From Victivallales bacterium (GTDB taxonomy: Bacteria; Verrucomicrobiota; Lentisphaeria; Victivallales; UBA1829), in the NCBI GenBank assembly GCA_016285335.1, contig JAEEQO010000023.1, positions 1-21,170 on the forward strand: a stretch of 21,170 nt of DNA, in the 5' to 3' direction. The notes under the pieces are model-generated. The model did not search any database. It was not told where the DNA came from and saw only the letters and a program-made list of their open reading frames with translations. Position 1 is the first letter of the stretch, and every line of letters starts with the position of its first letter. Below are positions 14,073-21,170 of this stretch, in pieces. The translations under genes and the position numbers were made by a program.

Positions 14073-15444
14073 AAAAGCATTGCACTGGTCGGAAGGTCTT
14101 TTCCTTCAGCAGCACCATTTCCAATATTTCCAGCGGTTCCTGCAGAACCGGGACCGCCAGGACCGGGAACTTGTCCTGTCTTATCCCTGGGGCTTCATCG
14201 ATTATGAGGTCGATACGGAAGCGCTGGAGAATCTCCGCGTCACGGTGAAAAAAGTCACGGCGATTTTCCCGGAAGGCGAAGAGGTCAGCATGCCTGGAAA
14301 CGCCGTGATACCGCCGCTGGACCTGAAAGATCTTCTTGCGGACGCCCATGATCCCTTCATGGTCTATCTGGCACTGCCGCTCCACAGCGAAAACGACAGC
14401 AATCTCGCGGAGACCCCGGGCGAAAAACGGATGTACCTCCCCGAGGAAGTCTCCTGCTGCGACGATTACACCGGGCGCAGCGAGATCACCATGGTCGAAG
14501 ACCGTCTGAACGTCCGGATCACGACGTCCCTGCAGGACAACGCGGACCTGGACCTGCTTCCCCTGATGCGCCTGATCCCGCAGAGCAACGGCATCTCGGA
14601 GATCAAGGTGGAGATCGACCGGAACTATATTCCGCCCTATCTTCTGGTGTCGTCCTGCTCCGTCTGCATGAACCGGTTCCGGGAGCTGATCAGCCTGATG
14701 GAACGCCGCCGCGACAAGATCCTGAACGACCTTCAGGTCATGGGATATACGCCGGACATGTTCACGGGCGCGGTCGGGCATTCCATCATGCAGCTTTCGA
14801 TCCTGAACGAATGCATCGGCCGGTTCGTCTCCATCGCCGAACATTGCGCCTTGACGCCGTACGAAATGTATTTGCAGCTCTGCTCGCTGGCCGGCAGATT
14901 GTCGGCGTTCCAGCCGCTGCGGAAATGGGAGAATATTTCCCGGTACGAACATGAAAACTTCGCCCCGCAGTTCAATGAGTTGATCCTGTGGATACGGGCT
15001 ATGCTCCTCGCGGACGGGGACACGATCTTCCTGCGCCTGGACTTCACCCCCGACCGGGACAACCGCCATTTGTCCGTGGAGCTCACCGACGACAACCTCA
15101 ACCGCGCCGATGAGTTCTATCTGGCGGTCCATTGCCAGGGGAACGCCCGCGAAATCGTCGACGCGGTGGAGAAAGGCGACAACCTGCGCCTCACCGGCCT
15201 CAAGATGGCGGACCGGCGCATCCGCGGCGTCAAACTGACCGAAATGCGCTACCCGCCCCGCTATTTCCCCGCTCTTCCCGACACGGTCTGGTTCCTGCTC
15301 GACCGGGGCGAAGCATCCTCCCCGTTCTGGCGGATGATCCGCGAAGACCACACCGTCATCCTGGACTGGGCGCGGTCCGTCTTCCCTGATCTGGAAGCCA
15401 GCCTGTTCATTACGCTTTCCGAACATGGGGACGCCGCGAAATGA
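14062..15444 (+). CDS. tssK: T6SS baseplate-membrane complex adaptor TssK (VasE/ImpJ)
   Basis: TssK is the trimeric adaptor that links the TssEFG wedges to the TssL/TssM membrane complex. At 460 aa it is the usual length. The N-terminal signature LHWSEGLFLQQHHFQ is at residues 7-21, followed by PWGFIDYEVDTEALENLRVTV, the standard shell-domain start. The neck region includes LYLQLCSLAGRLSAF-like helices (YEMYLQLCSLAGRLSAFQP), and the C-terminal head domain has YLAVHCQGNA and PPRYFPALPDTVWFLLDRG. Start ATG 14062 lies within the end of the lipoprotein gene, with GAGGA just before it. It overlaps tssL by the four bases ATGA, so the two are translationally coupled. Confidence 0.95.
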   Translation: MRFEKALHWSEGLFLQQHHFQYFQRFLQNRDRQDRELVLSYPWGFIDYEVDTEALENLRVTVKKVTAIFPEGEEVSMPGNAVIPPLDLKDLLADAHDPFMVYLALPLHSENDSNLAETPGEKRMYLPEEVSCCDDYTGRSEITMVEDRLNVRITTSLQDNADLDLLPLMRLIPQSNGISEIKVEIDRNYIPPYLLVSSCSVCMNRFRELISLMERRRDKILNDLQVMGYTPDMFTGAVGHSIMQLSILNECIGRFVSIAEHCALTPYEMYLQLCSLAGRLSAFQPLRKWENISRYEHENFAPQFNELILWIRAMLLADGDTIFLRLDFTPDRDNRHLSVELTDDNLNRADEFYLAVHCQGNAREIVDAVEKGDNLRLTGLKMADRRIRGVKLTEMRYPPRYFPALPDTVWFLLDRGEASSPFWRMIREDHTVILDWARSVFPDLEASLFITLSEHGDAAK

Positions 15445-16571
15445 GAGAGCTGGAACAGATTTGCCGTCCGCTGGTCTGGTCGCTCTGCGAATACTGGTAT
15501 TATGCCTGCCGCGGAGTCTCGCCGGACATGGAGGTCGTCAATCATTCCCTGCGGGAGCATCTGATCCGGATTCGCGAGCAGGTCGAAGACGACGGCCGCC
15601 TGAAACGGGAATTCCAGAAGATCGAACAGCCGCTGGTGTTCTTCATCGACTATACCGTCAAGGAGGGGCATTTCCCATTCCGGGACCAGTGGACGGAAAT
15701 CGCACGGGACTATAACGAGCTCTCCGGCGACGAAAAGTTTTTCGACCTGCTGTCGGACAGTCTGGACGATCCCGACTCCTCGGAACAGCTGATGATGTTC
15801 TACCTTTTCATGGGACTCGGATTCGACGGGTGCCATGTCGACGACCGTGAATACGTCCAGCGGCGGATGAAAGTCTGCGCCGCCCGGATCCAGCTCCCGG
15901 CCACGGATGAGACCTTGTCGTCCGCGGACATCGATGAGCGGCCGGCGTATTTCAAAAACAGGCGCTTCCGCTTTTTTTCCGTCTACACGCTGCTGACGTT
16001 CCTTACCCTCTGTCTGCTGGGCTCTCTGGGCTGGAATTTCTGGGTCCTGTATCAGGAGACCGGAGATTTTCGTGATGCCCTGGGCAAGGCTGCGAATGCC
16101 GCGGGGAAAATGTCCCTTTCCTCCTCTGAGAAAACGGCGCAGAAGCCGCAAGCCCAGCCGACGCAGCAACCGGTGCAGCCGCCGGAGATAAAGCCGATGC
16201 CGCAGCCGACGCAGCAGATGGACGCGCAGCAGCTGAAGCAGCAGATGGAGGCATCGCTGATGCCGCAGCAGGACGTCGGGGCGGCGCAGCCGTCTTCCGA
16301 TGTGCAGATGACGCAGCCGCCGGATGCACAGACGACTCAGCAGCCGGAGAGCCTGGCTCAACAGCTGGAGGCTCTGCTGACGCAACAGCAGCAGGAACAG
16401 GCAGCACAACAGCTGAAGGCCCTGGCGGAACAACAGCAGCCGGAGACTCAGCCTGCACAGCAGCCGGACGCAAAGTCTGCACAAGCAGCAGGACGCACAG
16501 CAGCAGGACGCACAGCAGCAGGACGCACAGGCAGCACAGCAGCCGGACGATCAGAAGCCAAAGGAGGGTGA
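15441..16571 (+). CDS. tssL: T6SS inner-membrane protein TssL (DotU/ImpK type) with Q-rich tail
   Basis: TssL is the tail-anchored inner-membrane partner of TssM. Its cytoplasmic hook domain (residues 1 to about 170) receives the TssK-baseplate. Seen here: PLVWSLCEYWYYACRG, LREHLIRIREQV, EQPLVFFIDYTVKEG and FYLFMGLGFDG blocks of the DotU fold, then one membrane helix at about 178-204. Unlike typical TssL, which ends soon after the helix or carries an OmpA-like peptidoglycan domain, this one has a 170-residue periplasmic tail rich in Gln, Pro and Ala. The last 28 residues switch to an Ala-Gly-Arg-Thr pattern, which looks like a shifted reading frame in a 15-bp tandem repeat (see the repeat entry). 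In the +1 frame the tail would stay Q/D/A-rich and stop at 16573-16575, just before tssM. Confidence 0.9.
   Translation: MRELEQICRPLVWSLCEYWYYACRGVSPDMEVVNHSLREHLIRIREQVEDDGRLKREFQKIEQPLVFFIDYTVKEGHFPFRDQWTEIARDYNELSGDEKFFDLLSDSLDDPDSSEQLMMFYLFMGLGFDGCHVDDREYVQRRMKVCAARIQLPATDETLSSADIDERPAYFKNRRFRFFSVYTLLTFLTLCLLGSLGWNFWVLYQETGDFRDALGKAANAAGKMSLSSSEKTAQKPQAQPTQQPVQPPEIKPMPQPTQQMDAQQLKQQMEASLMPQQDVGAAQPSSDVQMTQPPDAQTTQQPESLAQQLEALLTQQQQEQAAQQLKALAEQQQPETQPAQQPDAKSAQAAGRTAAGRTAAGRTGSTAAGRSEAKGG
16485..16529 (+). repeat. Three perfect 15-bp tandem repeats at the 3' end of tssL
   Basis: The unit GCAGCAGGACGCACA occurs three times without change (16485-16499, 16500-16514, 16515-16529). Because the unit is a multiple of three, copy-number change keeps the frame. 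In the annotated tssL frame it encodes AAGRT. One base over it encodes QQDAQ, which matches the Gln-rich sequence before it, so a single extra base near 16485 would explain the composition switch. Confidence 0.9.
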
Positions 16572-16576
16572 TTGAT

Positions 16577-19500
16577 ATGATACAACCTGTGTTGCAGCAG
16601 CCCCCGGCCCTGGACTGGGCGGCAAAAATATCCTGGAAGGAATGGGGCCTGATCCTGGCCGGGATCGTGATCCTCATTCTGCTTCTTTTCCTGCTTCTGC
16701 GTCCGCTTCTGACCAAACGCAAAATGAAAAAGAAGAGCGAAGAAGCGACCGCGCTTCAGCAGAAAGACCTGATGTCCTGGCAGAACATCGCGGCGATGGC
16801 GGCCGACCAGACCAAAAGCGATACTGTGAAGCAGTCGCTTTCCTCCAAGCTGAAAACGATCCGGATGCTTTTCCAGCAGGGGCTTGATATGGCGCGCAAA
16901 TCGGGACGGAGCCGCAGCCTGCCCTGGTTCGTGCTGCTCGGCGAACCCGGCAGCGGAAAATCCGAACTGCTCGGGAACAGCGATCTTTCCCTGAAATGTT
17001 CCGCCGAAGAAAATGAGACGGAAGAAGGATCCCTGCCGCTTCGTTTCTGGCTCGGCAGAGCTTTGACGCTTGATGTCAGCGGGCATATCTTTTTTGACCG
17101 CTGGTTCAACGGGAGCTGTGCGGAGTGGACCCTCATCCGCGATCTGATCAGGAAAAAGCATCATAAAGTGCCCGTGAACGGGATCATCCTCGCGATTCCG
17201 GCGGACGCCCTCATCGCCGATTCCGAAGAGCTCACCAAACGGAAAGTCTCCCTGATCGCGACCGAACTGAACAATTTCCTGTCCGGGCTCGGAATGATCC
17301 TGCCATGCTACGTCGTGATCACGAAACTGGATATGGTCCTCGGGTTCCAGGAGTATTTCCGCAAACTCGACGACCAGCACAGCGAGAAAGCCTGGGGGTG
17401 GCGCAATCCCGCATCCAACGGCTGTTTTGATGCGGTATCGTTCACAGAGTATTTCGACTGCCTGAGAAATAAGCTCAGAGACGGGTCGTTCTCCCAGCTT
17501 ATGGACGAGAGCGGCGAAAACCGTCTGGATACGACCAGCGGCATGTATCTTTTCCCGGACGAATTCGCCCGGATACGCCGGAACCTGCTGACCTATCTGA
17601 ACAATCTTTTCGGGCGCAGGTCGTGGATGGACGGCAATTGCGCGAAAATGGCGGGCGTGTATTTCACCGCGTCCAAATGCGGGCATCATATCCTGTCTCC
17701 CGATTTCGCCGCGCTCCAGCAGAAACCGGTCGAAGAAGCGGTCCTGACGAACCGGGACGCCGGTCCGCAGCATTCCTTCTTTGTGAAAGGGCTGCTGGAC
17801 GATCTGATCTTTTCCAACCGGAAATGCTATGAATTCACGGCGGCGGAACAGTTCCGCAGGAATCTTGGAAAGTATGTCCTCTGCATCCTCATGGCGGCGG
17901 CCTCGGTCTGGCTTGCGGTCACGGCATGGAACAGCAACGGAAAGATCAGGAATCTGCTGGCGACACGCTCCGCCTATTATGAAAAGACCGCGGAGTTCTT
18001 CGACAAGGGAATCCTGTCCCGGTCGCCCATGATCACACGCGGCAAGGACAAGGACCGGATAGCTGTTTCCCATGATGAGAGTCTGGCGGATCACGATGAG
18101 ATCAATCGTCTGATGTATTTCTACGAATCCCAGCAGACGCCGGGCAAAAACAGCACGGTCCCGTGGGGATTCCGGGCATCACAGTTCCTGCTGTTCCGGG
18201 ATTTCAACTGCAATCAGGAGGAACAGGACTTCGTCTCGTCCCGGATTCAGACGGAAATGGTTTTCAAGCCCGCTTTCCAGCTGTTTACCGATTTCCTCGT
18301 GACCGCGGATGCGGAAAAGGAATCCTTTACGGACGTCAAACGCGACGCTTTCATCCAGATGCACCGCCTGAAAGGATTCCTGCCCGGCGGGAAGCATGCC
18401 TCGTCGCCGAAACTGATAACGGAACCCTATCTCCGCTATCTGGACCCGGGGCTGTCCGTCGAACAGCTTGACCTCTTCAACATGCGGGCGGGCAAGGTCA
18501 GCGAAGCGGACCGGAACGACATCGCGGAGCTGGTGTACAGTCTGGATTACCAGAAGGCAAGTCTGGCCGTCACAAGACAGTTCCTGACCGCGTGGAAAAC
18601 GCTTGAGATCTATCCGAACGACGAATACAATCTGTTGCGTCAGGTCATCCGGAAAGCATATGAAATGCACGAGAACTATGACAAGATCCATACGCTGGCG
18701 GTCAATGTCGCGATCAATCCGAATCCTGAAAAGATGCTTGCCGAACTTCAGAGCCTGATCGAACATCAGAACAAGTTGATCGCGGACGTGAACCAGTATC
18801 TTGCGTCCCCGACGATTCGGGAGGCGCTCCAGCCGCAACAGGAAAAAACCGACAAGGTCAAGGAGGTCAAACGGAAGGTCCTCATTCAGGATATTTTCTC
18901 CGCGTATGAAAAACGGATGAAGGCGGATTTCGAACTCATCCGAACTTACGGTGCCCCCGGTGCGCTCTCGTCTTCCCTGACGTCCTCGCCGGAAACCGGA
19001 AACGATATCTTGGACGGCGTCCTGCATGACGCGCAGGGACTTTTTGCAACGGAGAAAGACGAACTGACGAAAAAGGTCTTCCAACTTCAGTCGACGTCGT
19101 TCTTCATGACGGCCCTCCCGAAAGCGGAAGACGGGACCGTCGTGGATACGGCATACGTCGGGCAGGTCCAACTTGATCTTCTGAATCTTCTCATCCGTCC
19201 GTGGCAGAGGAAAGCCGACAAGATGAAATCGCCCTCCGATTTCATGGACCGTTTCCAGGCTTTGCAGAAAGCGCGCGCGGAAGACGAAAAGGCGTTCAAC
19301 GACTTTGCCGCCCGCTATGCGGCAAACAAGGACATCGCCGCACTTGCTAAAGAGTATCTTGCGTTTATCAGCCTGCAGTACACCTGTCTGAACAACAACC
19401 TCATTAAAGAGTTGTTTGCATTCTATCCGCCCTCGCCGGAGCAGTTCATGAACGATATCGCCGCCGCTTCCGGAGACGTCGATCCCGAAAGCATCGGCAT

Positions 19501-21170
19501 GAAGCCCGACCTGGCGAAGGAAAGCTTCGGTGACTTGGTGATCTCGAAGTATTATACGGCTCAGGCTGCATTGACGTTCACAGCTCCCGTCACCACACTG
19601 CTGGACGCCGCCAAGAACAAGAAGGGAATCTCTGCGGAGCAGCAGGCGGAAATCACGCGGATCACAAAAATGATGGATTCCTATTTCGACCAGTATATCC
19701 AGTACTGGGGGACGTTCACGGACAAGATCACGGTCAGCTTCGCCTCCTGGACGGAGTTCCGGGAGGAAAGCAGGAACCGGAAAGCCTATCAGACAAACAC
19801 TTTGCTTCTTGCTTCGTACGTCCAATGCCGTGACAACATCCAGCAGATCCCAGATCAGGTCCTTTCGGAAGCCGTGGCCGCAAAGAAGAAACAGATGATC
19901 GCACTCCTGAACACCCGGATCCAGATCCTGTCGCCGGATTTCGCCCAGAGTTGCGCCAACGTCTGCAATGCCTGGGCCACGTTGCCGAAGGAAGCGGACG
20001 CGGCATTCGGGATACTGCAGAGCCTGTCCCCGAAACAGCTGCGAACCGACTATCTGCTGGTCTTCGGGGAGGGTGCAAAAGGCGACATCCCGTGGTGGAG
20101 CAACTGGATGAAGGCCGGCATGTCCCTGCTGTTCCGGGATGCGAAGGAACAGCTTTACAAGCAGTTCGAAACCTACCGTCCCAAGCTTTTCTCGTTTCCG
20201 CTCTGCAAGGACGCCCCGTATTCGACGATTCTGAACGAAGCGGAGCTGCTGGACGTTTCCCAGTACCTCGCCGCTCTGGGCTGCCCTGTGCCGAATTCGG
20301 ACGTTCCGGACCAGAAGAACGGAGCCACGGAGGAAAACAAAGCTCCCGCCGCGGAGGAGAAAAAGCCGGATGAGCCCGGCAAGGATCAGGCCGTGCCCGA
20401 AAAGGAACAAGCAGAAAAGGATGCCTTGGAACAGCTTTTCGGGAAAGACATGGAGTCTCTGAAGGAATGGACCACATGGGGCGGAAAGATCCAGGCGCTG
20501 CTGGACGGCCTGGCAAACAAGGTCAAGCCGCTGACGTACACGCTGACGATCCCGTCCGAAGCCGAACAGAAGAATCTCACGGCAAAAATGGAACGCCCCC
20601 TGCCGCTGGCGATTTACCGCTTCCCGTATATCCGGGCGTCGAATCAGACCAACGGGACGGAGACCGCGCAGTTCCATCTGAACGGAGATGAAATCCCGAA
20701 GCTTCTCTCCGGGCTGGTCTCCGATCCGTCCCTGAAACTCGAATTCAGCAGCTTCTCCGCGGATTCCGCGCCGGACTGCACCAGGTCTTTCGAAGGAGAA
20801 TGGGCGGTCCTGAAGCTGTATCTTTCCGACGATTCCGATTTTGACCCGAAGACCAAGAAGGCTTTCTCCGCCCTGATCCTTCAGGATGACACGGGAAAAT
20901 CCTATGTCCTCTGGATCGGATTCGAGTTCAATAAGGCGATTCCGCTTCCGTCCGAATGGCCCAGCGCGGACAACTGCCCCGACTTTTCTCAAACGCAGAC
21001 CGCCGCCCGGAAAAAGCCCTTGACTGCCCAGCAGTGGAGTCAGGAGATCCGGAAGGCGGGGACCGGTGACGCCGGATACGACAAGCTCCTGGAGATGATC
21101 CGTATGTATCCCGCCGATTTTTCCCGGCCTGCAAGATCGTTACCGATGCCAACTTGGAAACGGGGCTGCT
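16577..21170 (+). CDS. tssM: T6SS inner-membrane protein TssM (IcmF/VasK), runs off window
   Basis: TssM spans from the inner membrane to the TssJ lipoprotein and gates the periplasm. The frame is open from ATG 16577 to the window end: 1,531 codons with no stop, against about 1,100-1,300 residues in typical TssM. A membrane helix lies at about 23-42. The cytoplasmic NTPase-like domain follows, with Walker A GEPGSGKS at 122-129, a DVSG switch at 166-169 and TKLD at 249-252. A second helix at about 433-452 leads into a very large periplasmic region. The LSGLGMILPCYVVITKLDMVLGFQEYF block is characteristic of IcmF. Residues about 1240-1290 are a Lys/Glu/Pro/Ala-rich linker. The gene starts six bases after the tssL stop; a GGAGG lies at 16562-16566. 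The last codons before the edge read poorly (ARSLPMPTWKRGC), and a neighbouring frame reads better, so a frame error near 21117 is possible. Confidence 0.93.
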   Translation, partial: MIQPVLQQPPALDWAAKISWKEWGLILAGIVILILLLFLLLRPLLTKRKMKKKSEEATALQQKDLMSWQNIAAMAADQTKSDTVKQSLSSKLKTIRMLFQQGLDMARKSGRSRSLPWFVLLGEPGSGKSELLGNSDLSLKCSAEENETEEGSLPLRFWLGRALTLDVSGHIFFDRWFNGSCAEWTLIRDLIRKKHHKVPVNGIILAIPADALIADSEELTKRKVSLIATELNNFLSGLGMILPCYVVITKLDMVLGFQEYFRKLDDQHSEKAWGWRNPASNGCFDAVSFTEYFDCLRNKLRDGSFSQLMDESGENRLDTTSGMYLFPDEFARIRRNLLTYLNNLFGRRSWMDGNCAKMAGVYFTASKCGHHILSPDFAALQQKPVEEAVLTNRDAGPQHSFFVKGLLDDLIFSNRKCYEFTAAEQFRRNLGKYVLCILMAAASVWLAVTAWNSNGKIRNLLATRSAYYEKTAEFFDKGILSRSPMITRGKDKDRIAVSHDESLADHDEINRLMYFYESQQTPGKNSTVPWGFRASQFLLFRDFNCNQEEQDFVSSRIQTEMVFKPAFQLFTDFLVTADAEKESFTDVKRDAFIQMHRLKGFLPGGKHASSPKLITEPYLRYLDPGLSVEQLDLFNMRAGKVSEADRNDIAELVYSLDYQKASLAVTRQFLTAWKTLEIYPNDEYNLLRQVIRKAYEMHENYDKIHTLAVNVAINPNPEKMLAELQSLIEHQNKLIADVNQYLASPTIREALQPQQEKTDKVKEVKRKVLIQDIFSAYEKRMKADFELIRTYGAPGALSSSLTSSPETGNDILDGVLHDAQGLFATEKDELTKKVFQLQSTSFFMTALPKAEDGTVVDTAYVGQVQLDLLNLLIRPWQRKADKMKSPSDFMDRFQALQKARAEDEKAFNDFAARYAANKDIAALAKEYLAFISLQYTCLNNNLIKELFAFYPPSPEQFMNDIAAASGDVDPESIGMKPDLAKESFGDLVISKYYTAQAALTFTAPVTTLLDAAKNKKGISAEQQAEITRITKMMDSYFDQYIQYWGTFTDKITVSFASWTEFREESRNRKAYQTNTLLLASYVQCRDNIQQIPDQVLSEAVAAKKKQMIALLNTRIQILSPDFAQSCANVCNAWATLPKEADAAFGILQSLSPKQLRTDYLLVFGEGAKGDIPWWSNWMKAGMSLLFRDAKEQLYKQFETYRPKLFSFPLCKDAPYSTILNEAELLDVSQYLAALGCPVPNSDVPDQKNGATEENKAPAAEEKKPDEPGKDQAVPEKEQAEKDALEQLFGKDMESLKEWTTWGGKIQALLDGLANKVKPLTYTLTIPSEAEQKNLTAKMERPLPLAIYRFPYIRASNQTNGTETAQFHLNGDEIPKLLSGLVSDPSLKLEFSSFSADSAPDCTRSFEGEWAVLKLYLSDDSDFDPKTKKAFSALILQDDTGKSYVLWIGFEFNKAIPLPSEWPSADNCPDFSQTQTAARKKPLTAQQWSQEIRKAGTGDAGYDKLLEMIRMYPADFSRPARSLPMPTWKRGC

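Noticed and set aside
18179..20992. Very long (937-codon) open frame on the minus strand
   Set aside because: It lies fully antisense to tssM. Its Arg/Gly/Val-rich composition is the typical shadow of GC-biased codons, with no domain recognised.

Overview
The window is about 21 kb of a GC-rich genome from a diderm (Gram-negative) bacterium. It is dominated by a contractile-injection, type VI secretion (T6SS) gene cluster read left to right. The diderm assignment is firm, because the cluster encodes a signal-peptidase-II lipoprotein and an inner-membrane TssL/TssM pair. The phylum is not certain. The divergent TssJ-like lipoprotein, the degenerate CobS-like protein and the GC-rich genes beside AT-rich spacers suggest a PVC-group bacterium (Lentisphaerota/Verrucomicrobiota-like), but this is a low-confidence guess with no marker gene behind it.

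Layout. (1) 1-1403: the 3' part of a PlsC-type acyltransferase overlaps a polytopic membrane protein that resembles CobS. (2) 1565-1687: a promoter and a CAU-anticodon tRNA, best read as the minor isoleucine tRNA (tRNA-Ile2). (3) 1688-3760: a visibly AT-richer stretch. It holds one unrecognised 234-aa gene with its own strong terminator, several perfect hairpins, a short repeat family, and a 3' tRNA fragment (T-arm, acceptor strand, CCA) followed by a terminator. It looks like an accessory or integration-prone spacer. (4) 3760-13382: a sigma70-like promoter, then tssC, tssE, tssF, tssG, a PAAR-like tip gene, a long vgrG and a DUF6931-like gene, tightly packed with overlaps or short gaps. (5) 13390-21170: a second promoter, then a TssJ-like lipoprotein gene, tssK, tssL and a very long tssM that runs off the end of the window.

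How the genes work together. TssC is the large sheath subunit. TssE, TssF, TssG and TssK build the baseplate. VgrG capped by the PAAR-like protein forms the spike. TssJ, TssL and TssM form the trans-envelope complex that docks the baseplate. The DUF6931-like protein next to vgrG is a candidate spike-loading or accessory factor. Missing from the window are tssB (sheath partner), hcp (tube), tssA and clpV/tssH, so the system must be completed elsewhere or beyond the right edge.

Most unusual points: a roughly 150-residue hydrophobic helical block inserted in the VgrG beta-helix spike; a Q-rich periplasmic tail on TssL whose last residues look frameshifted inside a 15-bp tandem repeat; a TssM of more than 1,500 codons; a tRNA 3' scar upstream of the cluster; and the same promoter layout (TTGNNN, 16-bp spacer, TATATT) in front of the tRNA, tssC and tssJ.
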